Shown in pieces: positions 1 to 8,241 of a DNA stretch of 64,000 nt. The DNA is from Methanothrix sp. (lineage in GTDB: Archaea; Halobacteriota; Methanosarcinia; Methanotrichales; Methanotrichaceae): the NCBI GenBank assembly GCA_026394555.1, contig JAPKXZ010000071.1, positions 1 through 64,000 of the forward strand, read 5' to 3'. Both the position numbers and the translations under genes were made by a program. Under the pieces are notes generated by a model, which was not told the DNA's origin, made no database searches, and was given only the letters and a program-made list of their open reading frames with translations. Each line of letters opens with the position of its first letter. Position 1 is the first letter of the stretch.

Positions 1-684
1 GGCCGTCCCATTGATTTTGCCGTGGCCTGGGGCTGCAAAAATGTCGCGCTCATCATTATCGACAGCCTGGGCTATGATCTATTGATGTGGCTCTTGCCAA
101 CTCTTGAGAACATGAGAGCTCTGAGCATTGCGGGGCAGCTCTTGCCCATAACCGCCGTCTCCAATCACACCACTCCGGCCATCGCCAGCATCCTATGCGG
201 ACTGTTGCCGGAGCACCACGGAATTTTCGATAAGGCCGGCGCCAAAGAGTCCCGTATTAAGAGCTTGCCGGAGATAGCGGCCGCGTCAGGCCAAAAGTGC
301 GCGGTGATAATGGAGCAAAATGGAGCCGACGTTTACCAGGATCTGATTGAGATAGTGCACGGCATACCGGACAGCATCCCTCCGCAGGACTTCGACCGGG
401 AGGCTTGCCGCATGACCTGCCAGGCTCTTTTAGAGAGGCCTAGGCTTCTTGTTTCCTACTTCATAGGAATTGATAAGAGCATTCATCTAGGCCCGGGCCG
501 GGAAGGTATAAGAGAGGCGGCTTTGCTTATTGATCGCTGCATAGGTGAGACTGTAAGAACGGCAAATGACGAGACATTATTCATCATCTGCGGAGACCAT
601 CCTATACACGCCGGGCCTCTAAAAAGAACCAGAGAGCCTTACTACGTGGCCATGATCCTGGCAAGAGGGAAAGCGCAAAAATAA
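1..684 (+). CDS. Alkaline phosphatase-superfamily protein (5' end outside window)
   Basis: The frame is open from base 1, so the gene starts upstream; a GTG at 22 is an internal alternative. The visible part has an IDSLGYD motif, matching the metal-binding Asp of the alkaline phosphatase/phosphodiesterase fold. The segment NHTTPAIASILCGLLPEHHG holds the nucleophile region (a Thr/Ser in NHTTP), and ICGDHPIHAG near the C-terminus resembles the late Asp-His metal ligands. No signal peptide or membrane segment is visible. Family members hydrolyse or transfer phosphate or sulfate esters; the substrate cannot be told. Superfamily is fairly sure, function open. Confidence 0.7.
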   Translation, partial: GRPIDFAVAWGCKNVALIIIDSLGYDLLMWLLPTLENMRALSIAGQLLPITAVSNHTTPAIASILCGLLPEHHGIFDKAGAKESRIKSLPEIAAASGQKCAVIMEQNGADVYQDLIEIVHGIPDSIPPQDFDREACRMTCQALLERPRLLVSYFIGIDKSIHLGPGREGIREAALLIDRCIGETVRTANDETLFIICGDHPIHAGPLKRTREPYYVAMILARGKAQK

Positions 685-704
685 GGTTCTAACGGCCTCT
701 CGAT

Positions 705-716
705 AAGTTTAAATGC
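705..716 (+). promoter_or_regulatory. TATA box for the small leaderless gene at 740
   Basis: An AAGTTTAAATGC archaeal box A lies about 27 bases before the ATG at 740. Transcription would start almost at the start codon, giving a leaderless mRNA, as for several other genes in this window. Confidence 0.45.
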
Positions 717-739
717 CGTAAGTGGATAACACGTGTTCA

Positions 740-862
740 ATGGATGAAGATCTTTCTGAGGTTTTTCAATTGATTGCCGAAGATGAACGCAAGCGCAGGT
801 ATCTTAAGGAGGTCGGCGACTGGCTTGTAGAAGAATATTTCGAACTTCGTCAGGCTTCTTGA
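740..862 (+). CDS. Small acidic protein, 40 aa, function unknown
   Basis: A 40-codon frame from ATG 740 to TGA 860-862. The product is strongly charged, begins MDEDLSEVFQLIAEDERKRR and ends in EEYFELRQAS; it looks like one or two amphipathic helices without a signal peptide. A TATA box about 27 bases upstream places the transcription start at the ATG. There is no Shine-Dalgarno, which fits a leaderless message. I recognise no family. Downstream, 863-1237 has no coding frame, so it appears to be a single-gene unit. Confidence 0.45.
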   Translation: MDEDLSEVFQLIAEDERKRRYLKEVGDWLVEEYFELRQAS

Positions 863-1006
863 ACCATTTTCTAATTTCTTGGTTATTCTTTATTTAAATT
901 TCTGGGCATGTGGTGCGGCAACTTCGCGCGCATTAATTCGCAATGTTTTTTAAGAATAGGGCAGATTTCCGGGCAATTTTCCCATAATTTCCGTATCGGT
1001 TGGTCG

Positions 1007-1153
1007 TTGTGAAATGGTTTCACAAGGGTATTAGGTCCTCCGCGCATGAGCACAGGGCCCAATGATATCTATTATCATGATAGTATTCGCCCGAAAATTC
1101 TTTTCACAACACATTATAATGCATTTTACCAGTCTTAAGCATACCTTGTGAAA
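1007..1153. promoter_or_regulatory. Cluster of TTGTGAAA / TTTCACAA sites upstream of the structured RNA
   Basis: Within the non-coding stretch 863-1237 the octamer TTGTGAAA occurs at 1007-1014 and 1146-1153, with its complement at 1018-1025 and 1102-1109. The pair at 1007-1025 is a perfect 8-bp inverted repeat with a 3-base spacer. The palindrome TATCATGATA lies at 1073-1082. This arrangement looks like operators for a dimeric regulator ahead of the promoter at 1242. The rest of 863-1237 is AT-rich and holds no gene I can see. Confidence 0.45.
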
Positions 1154-1241
1154 TACTATTCTGAATACTATTAGGGCTTTATTTCAAAAAATAACCTTAA
1201 ATCATAGTTTTAAGCTATCAACCACAACTACCAACTATTGG

Positions 1242-1256
1242 AAAGGTTTATATATC
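1242..1256 (+). promoter_or_regulatory. Strong BRE/TATA promoter for the structured RNA
   Basis: AAAGG directly followed by TTTATATA is a textbook archaeal BRE plus TATA box. Transcription should start near 1273-1278, just before the first strong hairpin (1290-1304). Confidence 0.6.
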
Positions 1257-1274
1257 TCAAAACACAGGTTAATA

Positions 1275-2050
1275 GTGTGCCAGAATGGCCAGACAACCTG
1301 TCTGAATACATCGAGATAGGATGGCTAAAGAGGGCTTATTCGTCTGAGGGGATGGATGGACCTTGGCAATATATCAGCGCAGTAAGGGGAGCGTATCGGG
1401 TGGATAAATCTGACGTATCGGCTCTATCTACTCCACACAATTGTGGAAGAGCTGCATCGTCTGGAAAATGTTCGCCTTTGTGAAAGCATAACGTCACCGT
1501 AAGGGATGGCACGAGGGGTAGCAATGAAGGGGGAAATCGAAGCCTTAAAAGGCATTTTCGATGTCCAGCGAAATGCTTCACAGCAATACACTTTCTCGCA
1601 TAGATGGCACAAGGGGTAGCGAAAGGGAGGATAATATCAGATCTGGATACAATGCATCTGTCTACAGACTGTTCACTGTCGGAAAGGGACGACAAAATAG
1701 CTCAGGCCTGATGCAGACGATGAATTGCTTAGCCGGTGAAATCCTCGTTGTCGGAAAGGGACGACCGTGAGGATCAAAAGGGAACGACTGAGACGGGATC
1801 TGATATGAATAGTTGGAGACCTGGACTGTGAAAGCAATGTCTTTCACAGTCCTGTCAAAAATAGGGGATGGCACGAGAATAAAAGTAGTTGGCTATGAAG
1901 AGGGGAAAATTATGAGAGGGCACATCAAATTGTTTATGCTGCAGATGGACCTAGAGAGGTCCAGGCTGCCTAAAAATGCTGCAATGACAGAAAATGTCTG
2001 CTTTGACACCTGCCGGGATGCAGCATCCTCTATGCAACGCATATTCCTTC
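1275..2050 (+). ncRNA. Candidate large structured non-coding RNA, about 780 nt, no known family recognised
   Basis: No convincing protein frame spans this stretch, but perfect stems follow one another: 1290-1295/1299-1304; a nested set 1412-1415/1458-1461, 1421-1425/1448-1452 and 1433-1437/1442-1446; 1741-1746/1769-1774 enclosing 1750-1753/1762-1765; a 12-bp stem 1823-1834/1841-1852; 1941-1944/1966-1969 enclosing 1947-1951/1958-1962; and an 8-bp stem 1976-1983/2019-2026 enclosing 1986-1989/1995-1998. Sequence modules repeat inside it: GATGGCACRAGGGGTAGC at 1505-1522 and 1603-1620 with an 11-base copy at 1867-1877, and GTCGGAAAGGGACGAC at 1678-1693 and 1750-1765. A strong promoter precedes it, and T-rich runs near 2043-2056 could end it. 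The RNase P motif GAGGAAAGTC and a typical SRP domain IV are absent. The RNA nature and both ends are inference. Confidence 0.6.
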
Positions 2051-2095
2051 CTTCTTTAAAGATAATATCCGGTAGATGATTGAAGGGGATTTAAA

Positions 2096-2554
2096 ATGAG
2101 GATCCGGATAGAGATAGAAGACAAGAGCCTTAAATCCTCCCATGAGTTTGAGTCGCAAAACATGGATGGAGAGGCTTTAAGAGACAGGATCATTGGCTTT
2201 CTGTCAGCTTCCGGTGTCTTTGAAGGCAGAGGAGAGAGCATTGCATCAGCCACAACTGCTCGTGATTATAGCAGCGGAACGCTCATGGACCGACTGGAAA
2301 GCTTCATCCGACATGAGTTTACCAATGCCTGGTTCACAACCCAGGAATTAAGAGAGAAATATGAGACGGTGGCCGATGATATAAAGCTCTCCACAGTCTC
2401 AACCTATCTATCCCGCATGAATCACGACGGTCTGCTGGATAAGAGAGGGAATAGAAATAACCGGCAGTACAAATTGATGGAGATCATCGAGCCGGAGATG
2501 GTATCGCAGCATAATTATCAAAGCTATGAGAAAAAGAGAATAGAAAGCAGATGA
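2096..2554 (+). CDS. Winged-helix domain protein, 152 aa
   Basis: The start is ATG 2096, preceded by GAAGGGG. The N-terminal 45 residues resemble a short beta-rich segment (MRIRIEIEDKSLKSS), followed by a linker. Residues about 62-135 look like a winged helix: a helix with FTNAWFTTQELREKY, a recognition helix around STVSTYLSRMNHDGL, and a wing with KRGNRNNRQYKL. It is therefore probably a DNA- or RNA-binding regulator. It sits about 45 bases beyond the end of the putative structured RNA on the same strand, so it may be expressed with it or act on it; that link is only positional. No effector domain is seen. Confidence 0.6.
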   Translation: MRIRIEIEDKSLKSSHEFESQNMDGEALRDRIIGFLSASGVFEGRGESIASATTARDYSSGTLMDRLESFIRHEFTNAWFTTQELREKYETVADDIKLSTVSTYLSRMNHDGLLDKRGNRNNRQYKLMEIIEPEMVSQHNYQSYEKKRIESR

Positions 2555-2682
2555 AAAAATAGCCAGATCGGAAAATATCTAATGGATCTTTCCCACCACC
2601 ATTATACATTCTTTGCCATAGATTTCCGGTCCGGCTCCTCTGCTCCAGAGCAGCAGTCTTTTGCATCATTTTAAGCAGAATT

Positions 2683-5600
2683 TTATATGCCCATATTTGG
2701 GCTGGTTTGGTTGAGAAGTGCCTCGGTTAAATTGATGGCATGCCTGGCGTTTGAATTCTCCGCATCCGTCACTAAAACTCCTTCAAAGGCACGAAGAGCT
2801 TCTTGGTATCTGTTTTGGGCCACCAATGTCAGGCCCCTGTAATATTGGGCATCAATATTTTGCGGCTGCAGCAAGGCTGCGTTCTCAAAACTCTGCAAAG
2901 CCAGATCAAGCTTTCCACTCTGATTTTGCGCCAGTCCCAGTTCCATCCAGGCGACTGCATCCTGCGAATTTAGCCGGGTGGCATTTTGGAAAGCATCTGC
3001 CGATTGGCTGATGCGGCCCAAAGAGTAGTACACCTGGCCCAGATTATACCAGACATCCTCATGGGATGAATCTGCCCGGCATGCCTTTTCCAGGCTCCTA
3101 GCAGCCTCATCGTACCGGCCAATAGAAGCCTGCATGCTTCCCAGATTGGACCAGGCGGCATAGTCTCCCGGATTTACGGATACGATCTCTTGGAAGCATT
3201 TTAGGGCAAGAGAGCTGTTGCCCAGAGCTGCCAGCGCCAGGCCCTTGCCTAGCAATGCATCGACATCAGATGGATTTTGGCTAAGGGATCTATCAAATAG
3301 AGTAAGAGATCTGTTGTACTCTCCATTGGCCGCGAATGCATTGCCCTGTCCCCGGTAGCCGCGGGCGCTGGGATCAAATGCGGTAGCCTGCTCGTAATAA
3401 TGAAGAGCACCACTGTAGTTGCCCCTTTCGTAAAGCACGTCACCCATGCCCAGGAGAGCAGCCACGCTTTTCGGCTGGATGGCAAGAGCCCGCTGATAGC
3501 TTTGCCGGGCGAGATCAACATCCTTGCCGCAGAGCTGTGCATTGCCCCGGCCTGCCCAGGCGGCGGCGTTATTTTCATCCAGTGAGAGGATCTGGTCATA
3601 GGAATGCAGAGCTGATTTGCAGTCCGCCATTGAATATTGAATCCCGGCTTCTCCCAATAATGCCCGAATATTTTGCCGGTCAATTTCAATAACTTTTTCA
3701 TACAGTGGCAATGCCTTATCCGGGAGGCCATTTTGCAGGAAAGCGTCTCCCCTGCCCAGCATTGCCCGCACGTTGCCGGGCTCTAGAGCGAGGACGCGAC
3801 CATAGGCCAGCATTGCGCCGGTCAGATCGTTTTGCTCCAAGAGCACATCTCCCTTACCCAGCAATGCTACCGTATTATCCGGCTCCAGGAAAAGAGCCTG
3901 ATCATAGCACTGCCGGGCCTGCACTTTCTCGCCCAGTTGATGGAGTGCCTCTCCTTTTCCCAGCAGGGCAGGGACGCTTTTCGAATCCTGGGCCAGAGCA
4001 CTGGTAAAGCTTTGCAGGGCAAAGGGATAATCATGCAGCATGAGGAAGCTGTATCCATTGCCCAGCAATGCCCGAAGATCATGGGGATCAATTTTCAGAG
4101 CCTGAGAAAATGCCAGCCGAGAGGAGTTGTAGTCCTGCCGGGCATAAAGGGCCTCAGCCTTTCCCAGCATTGATGCCAGATCGCTGGAGTTGTGCACAAG
4201 TGCCGCCTCGTAGGACTCTAACGCAAGATTGTATTCCTGGAGAGCAAGCTTTGCATCGCCCATGCCCCGCAAGGCGGCTACATTTCCTTTATCCTTTTCT
4301 AATACCTGGGAAAAGCATTGCACTGCCTCCTGGTACTTGGCATTTTCCAGCAGGAGACGGCCTTTGCCAAGCAGAGTCTCTGTATTATTATCATCCAGCT
4401 TTAATGCCTTGTTGTAGCTTTGCAGGGCGCCTTTATAGTTTTGCAGCTTCTCCAAAACCCGTGCCTTATCATTCCACAAGGCGATATTCTCCGGGTCCAG
4501 ACGCAGGGCAGAGTCGAAAAATAGCCCGGCCATTCTATATTTCCCGGTCATGGCCAGGATCTGTCCTTTTAATGCCAGGGCGGGGAGGCTGGACTGATTG
4601 ATTTCTATTGCCCGATCCAGTGAATCGAGGGCTTCGGATTGCCTGCCCAGGTGGGAGAGCATCTGTCCTTTGAGCAGCCAGGCTTCCGACTGGCTGGCAT
4701 CAAGCTCAAGGGATTTGTTGAGGCTCTCCAAAGCCAGAGAATACGAGCCGTTCCGGTTCTGGTTTTTCGCCAGCTCAAAAAAATGGGAGAATTCTGAGAT
4801 CGCCCTAACTTTTTGCCGGGAAGCGTTCCCAGATTCGGCCTCTTTCATCTTGGTGGCAAGTGCTGCCGATGCCTTCTCTTTTCCGGCCAGTGCGCCCGGG
4901 TCCAAAGGCAAAAGGACAAGCGCGGTTTCGTAACTCTTAAGAGCCTCTCTGAAGAGACCGTCGCGCAAAAGCTGGTCACCTTTGACAGTCAGAGCCCTGA
5001 CCAAACCGGACACTGCCACTTCATTTTGCGGTGCAAGACGGGAGGCTTCCCTGAAATATTCAAGTGCCTGGGAGACATTTCCAGCAGCCAATGCTTTTTC
5101 GCCCAAGCCCACCAGAGCCAGGGCCTTGCCCTCCTTTCCCTCCTTGCCCATCTTATCGGAAGAATTTCCGGCCTGGATCTCGTCATAGCAGGCCAGGGCC
5201 AACTCAAATCGACCCAGCCTGTTCAAAGCGTCTCCCTTTAGCATCAGCGCCCGGATATTTTGCGGATCAATGGCAAGAGCCGCATTGCTACTATTATAAG
5301 CCGCCTCAAATTTGCCTTCCTTCAAAAGAGCCGAACTGTGAGCCAGCAGCACTCTAACCTGGCCCGCCTTGCCGGCATCGCTCCGGCCGTAAAGAGAGGC
5401 GTTCTTGTAACTTTGCAGTGCCTCATCATAGCTTTCCAGGGCAAGAGATGCATTGGCCTTGCCCAGCCACGCCTCGGCCAGGTTTGCCTGCAAAGCCAGG
5501 GCCCGCTCGTAGCTCTGCCGGGCTTCGCCCCACTCACCGGCCAGCTCTTTGGCCCTGCCGTCCTCCAGCCATAGGCCGGCATTCCGGGCATCTTTTCCCA

Positions 5601-5895
5601 GGGCATAATTGAAGCACAACTCGGCCATCTTGTAACGGCCCAGCCGGGAGAGGGCAATGCCTTTGCCGCCCCAAGCCGATGCATTCTTCGGATCGATCTT
5701 TATGACCCGGTCAAAGCTTTCGATGGCTAGCGGAAAGCTGCCGTTTGAAAGAGATGCCTGGCCATTCTCCAGCCAGTAGGCAGCACTATCTTTAGTTTCG
5801 GCGGATGCGGGAAGGAAGAGCAGCAGCATACAGGCTAGCATAGCAGAAGAACGCATCAACAACGGGAGGGAAGAGGACTTTTGCAAAGCAATCAC
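2683..5895 (-). CDS. Giant secreted tetratricopeptide-repeat protein, 1070 aa
   Basis: The GTG start at 5895 is followed by a short polar stretch and a hydrophobic signal segment (LACMLLLFLPASAETK), so the product is probably exported. Almost the whole mature part is about 30 tandem 34-residue TPR units with the usual pattern (W.GKG.AL..LG.Y..AL..Y..AL.LDP). A TATA-like box on the minus strand around 5917-5930 suggests a nearly leaderless transcript. An internal ATG just before the signal segment is an alternative start. TPR solenoids bind proteins, and outside the cell this could be an envelope scaffold. A similar protein lies at 23394. Antisense reading frames here are by-products of the repeat composition. 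Confidence 0.85.
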   Translation of the reverse strand: MIALQKSSSLPLLMRSSAMLACMLLLFLPASAETKDSAAYWLENGQASLSNGSFPLAIESFDRVIKIDPKNASAWGGKGIALSRLGRYKMAELCFNYALGKDARNAGLWLEDGRAKELAGEWGEARQSYERALALQANLAEAWLGKANASLALESYDEALQSYKNASLYGRSDAGKAGQVRVLLAHSSALLKEGKFEAAYNSSNAALAIDPQNIRALMLKGDALNRLGRFELALACYDEIQAGNSSDKMGKEGKEGKALALVGLGEKALAAGNVSQALEYFREASRLAPQNEVAVSGLVRALTVKGDQLLRDGLFREALKSYETALVLLPLDPGALAGKEKASAALATKMKEAESGNASRQKVRAISEFSHFFELAKNQNRNGSYSLALESLNKSLELDASQSEAWLLKGQMLSHLGRQSEALDSLDRAIEINQSSLPALALKGQILAMTGKYRMAGLFFDSALRLDPENIALWNDKARVLEKLQNYKGALQSYNKALKLDDNNTETLLGKGRLLLENAKYQEAVQCFSQVLEKDKGNVAALRGMGDAKLALQEYNLALESYEAALVHNSSDLASMLGKAEALYARQDYNSSRLAFSQALKIDPHDLRALLGNGYSFLMLHDYPFALQSFTSALAQDSKSVPALLGKGEALHQLGEKVQARQCYDQALFLEPDNTVALLGKGDVLLEQNDLTGAMLAYGRVLALEPGNVRAMLGRGDAFLQNGLPDKALPLYEKVIEIDRQNIRALLGEAGIQYSMADCKSALHSYDQILSLDENNAAAWAGRGNAQLCGKDVDLARQSYQRALAIQPKSVAALLGMGDVLYERGNYSGALHYYEQATAFDPSARGYRGQGNAFAANGEYNRSLTLFDRSLSQNPSDVDALLGKGLALAALGNSSLALKCFQEIVSVNPGDYAAWSNLGSMQASIGRYDEAARSLEKACRADSSHEDVWYNLGQVYYSLGRISQSADAFQNATRLNSQDAVAWMELGLAQNQSGKLDLALQSFENAALLQPQNIDAQYYRGLTLVAQNRYQEALRAFEGVLVTDAENSNARHAINLTEALLNQTSPNMGI

Positions 5896-6018
5896 TGTTT
5901 TAGAGAGAATCGCAGATGGGATATATTACCAGCGCCTTTAGCGTTGCTCTTGGGAGGCTCCTCAAACACCCAAGGGCATGTCGTCTCATCCCAGGGGGAA
6001 ACTAAATAAGATTGTAAA

Positions 6019-6044
6019 GCTAACCAATAAATATGAGGGTTAGC
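6019..6044 (+). promoter_or_regulatory. Inverted repeat GCTAACC/GGTTAGC flanking a TATA box
   Basis: GCTAACC (6019-6025) and GGTTAGC (6038-6044) form a perfect 7-bp inverted repeat. Between them lies AATAAATATGA, a plausible TATA box whose expected start point is near 6056. A dimer binding here would block TBP, so this is a candidate operator for the downstream gene. Confidence 0.45.
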
Positions 6045-6055
6045 CTATTTTGGAG

Positions 6056-7318
6056 ATGAGGCAGATGAAAGGAATGATTTCTCAGACGAAACTTTATTTG
6101 GCAATAGTAGTATTGGCAGCATCGATCCTCGCCATAAGCACAGTCGCTATGGGTGAGGAAAGTCATAAGGCAATAACTCAAGATCTCATAAATTTAATAG
6201 AGAAAAATCCACAGATCGGGAACATGCTGGAAGCATCCATCGCTAAAGCTAAGGAAATAAATCCCGATCCCCAAACAAATCCTGTTCAGAATTTATCGGA
6301 CTACTATTATTTCATAGACCGTACATCTGAGCTTATCCCGCAAGATGTACTTGATGATCCGGCCAATCTGACACGCGACCAAATACTGCAAAGTATCTGC
6401 TACTTCTATTTCCTGGTTGACCAGCCCCTGCCGGAACTGGAAAACATGAGCCTGTTCGACAATACAATTCAGTATTACGAGCCATTCTCCGTGTGGCTGC
6501 ATAGTTTTGCTGATACCTGGGGATTATTCCTTGATACCGAAGCGTCATGGAACCCGGAAATTTATCAGCAATTTTATAACGACCCGCGCTACGGTTTACA
6601 GAAGGGATGGTATGAGTCCTCATCCAACTGGAGTACATTTAACCAGTTTTTCTCCAGATACTTAGCATCGCCTGATCAGCGGCCCATCAATTCGTCAAAC
6701 GACACGAGTGTCATTGTTTCGCCGGCTGATTCCGTTCCTCAGGGAACGTGGGCAATTGATAACAACTCAACCATCCAGGTGGATGGTGGATTGCAAGTCA
6801 AGCTTGTTCGCTATTTCAGTGTTGAGGATCTGCTCGGCAATGACAGTGAGTACAAGGATGCCTTTGCCAATGGCGTGCTCACCCACACCTTCCTGAATGT
6901 GAATGACTACCACCGCTATCATTTCGCGGTTGGCGGAAAGATTGTAGAGAATAGGTCCATAACGCAAAATGTGGCTCTAGAGGTTACATGGAATTCCACA
7001 GGAAAGAAGTATGACCCAATCGATTCAACCGGCTGGCAGTTTTCCCAGACTCGCGGTTACGTAATAATGGATACGGGAGAATATGGTCTGGTGGCACTTA
7101 TTCCCATGGGCATGGCCCAGGTCTCTTCCGTCAATTTCGAGAACGGCGTGGTTGTGGGATCCGATCATGAGAAGGGTGAAATGCTCGGCCATTTCCTGTT
7201 CGGAGGGTCAGATTTCGTTATGCTCTTCCAGAAACAGGCCGGATTTGAAATGACGGCGACGCCCGGTGTTCACATTCTCATGGGCGAGAAATATGGAGTG
7301 ATGAAAGGCACGACCTGA
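6056..7318 (+). CDS. Secreted phosphatidylserine decarboxylase-like protein, about 420 aa
   Basis: A signal peptide is followed by about 200 residues that resemble the N-terminal domain sometimes attached to these enzymes, then a PSD-like core. The core shows DGG.QVKLVRYFSVEDLLG, FANGVLTHTFL, the catalytic-type motif DYHRYHF about 285 residues in, and near the C-terminus GEMLGHFLFGGSDFVMLF. That last segment corresponds to the LGST self-cleavage site which forms the pyruvoyl group: the Gly-Ser is kept, the following Thr is Asp. True PSD enzymes make phosphatidylethanolamine at the membrane; an exported form may act on another substrate or be non-catalytic. ATG 6056 is chosen from the TATA spacing; ATG 6065 and TTG 6050 are alternatives. 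Confidence 0.7.
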   Translation: MRQMKGMISQTKLYLAIVVLAASILAISTVAMGEESHKAITQDLINLIEKNPQIGNMLEASIAKAKEINPDPQTNPVQNLSDYYYFIDRTSELIPQDVLDDPANLTRDQILQSICYFYFLVDQPLPELENMSLFDNTIQYYEPFSVWLHSFADTWGLFLDTEASWNPEIYQQFYNDPRYGLQKGWYESSSNWSTFNQFFSRYLASPDQRPINSSNDTSVIVSPADSVPQGTWAIDNNSTIQVDGGLQVKLVRYFSVEDLLGNDSEYKDAFANGVLTHTFLNVNDYHRYHFAVGGKIVENRSITQNVALEVTWNSTGKKYDPIDSTGWQFSQTRGYVIMDTGEYGLVALIPMGMAQVSSVNFENGVVVGSDHEKGEMLGHFLFGGSDFVMLFQKQAGFEMTATPGVHILMGEKYGVMKGTT

Positions 7319-7557
7319 GCCAGGGTAAGAAAGACCGGTAACTGAAGCGAATTGGGAGTTAAATTGCGGCGGCGCCCTGCATGCCCGCATTTTCCGCCGC
7401 GGGTGCGCCGCCGCCATTTCTTTTTCGAACCCATGTGCATCGAGAATCCAGGGCCACGCGCGCGGGACCGCGAGACGCGGGAGCACGCCCGTCAGGAAGG
7501 GCACCGGCATCTCCGCTTTGGTTCCTCGTTGTACCGAGTGGGTAATAGAATAATTGA

Positions 7558-7690
7558 GGTCTCTGTGAGTCCTCCGTGCGCTCTGTGTCTCTGTGGTGGT
7601 AGTCCGTAAACCATTGGTTATAACCAGTGGCTAACGACGTTTTCAACCACAAAGCACACAAAGCTCACAAAGGACGCACAAAGCGACGAA
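7558..7690. repeat. Dispersed CACAAAG-type repeat, copy 1
   Basis: Two facing arms (CTCTGTGTCTCTGTGGTGG and ACCACAAAGCACACAAAG) enclose a block reading GTCCGTAAACCATTGGTTAT...GGCTAACGACG. The same modules recur at 13600-13680 and 32557-32622 in the opposite orientation and partly at 22381, 30997 and 34114. The rest of 7319-7766 carries GC-rich sequence without a supported gene. Confidence 0.6.
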
Positions 7691-7766
7691 CTAACAATTG
7701 GAAAACCATAGTAACTAGAAAATAGCGAAGAGCCAGCTTTTTTTGGTTTTGTTTGACAGCATACTA

Positions 7767-8192
7767 TTATAATAATATTACTTCGACCGGATCGCCGTCT
7801 TCCAGCCCCAGTGCTCGACGCAGCTGCACGGGCGCAATAATCTCGATCAATTCCGGAGGATAGCGGCTTTTCTCGGGCCGGACCACAGCGGCCTCGATGC
7901 CGTTCAGTTTGATGTGGTAGCACTTGCACTCGCCAAAGCTCTTGCCCTCTTCAGCAAAGCCCTCTATTTTGATTGCCTGCTTCTCCGCCGGGAAGGGCTC
8001 CTCCAGCCGCACGTTCAGGGTGCCGGGGAAGGGGACGAAGCCCAGTTTCTGCACGAACTGGCGGCTGTAGCCCTCTCGGGAGATGAAGTACTGGCCTTGC
8101 CCCAGGCCCGACGCAATTTTTCCGCGCATGAATTTGACCTGCTGCTCCGATAGGTTCCTAATATTATGATAACCGGTCAGCAAGAAAAGCAT
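7767..8192 (-). CDS. ribK: CTP-dependent riboflavin kinase, catalytic domain only
   Basis: The archaeal enzyme phosphorylates riboflavin to FMN with CTP. Diagnostic segments are present: GKIASGLGQGQYFISREGY, KLGFVPFPGTLNVRL, IEIIAPVQLRRALGL and DGDPVEV. The chosen ATG 8192 gives 141 residues, the size of single-domain homologues. Many archaeal versions carry an N-terminal winged helix. The codons just upstream (8291-8193) still read like the tail of that domain (IPSDRKVKIAEKG), then run into an antitoxin-like gene, so the HTH portion seems to have been replaced. The kinase domain itself looks intact. Confidence 0.8.
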   Translation of the reverse strand: MLFLLTGYHNIRNLSEQQVKFMRGKIASGLGQGQYFISREGYSRQFVQKLGFVPFPGTLNVRLEEPFPAEKQAIKIEGFAEEGKSFGECKCYHIKLNGIEAAVVRPEKSRYPPELIEIIAPVQLRRALGLEDGDPVEVILL

Positions 8193-8241
8193 GCCCTTCT
8201 CAGCGATCTTAACCTTACGGTCGGAGGGAATGGAATGGCAA

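Noticed and set aside
1238-1483. An 81-codon frame within the structured RNA region
   Set aside because: Its start lies inside the promoter, its codons follow stem sequences and the product has no domain-like pattern. Other frames in 1336-2079 fail similarly.
1678-1765. Two GTCGGAAAGGGACGAC copies as CRISPR repeats
   Set aside because: Only two copies, 72 bases apart, each embedded in its own hairpin; no array and no cas genes.
1275-2050. Identification of the RNA as RNase P or SRP RNA
   Set aside because: The conserved GAGGAAAGTC and AGAnnnAGA blocks of RNase P and the SRP domain IV loop are absent. GGAAAGGGAC is only superficially similar.
2683-5895. Many long frames antisense to the giant TPR gene
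   Set aside because: They mirror the repeat composition of the TPR codons and have no independent start signals or domains. The same holds for antisense frames in 23394-26279.
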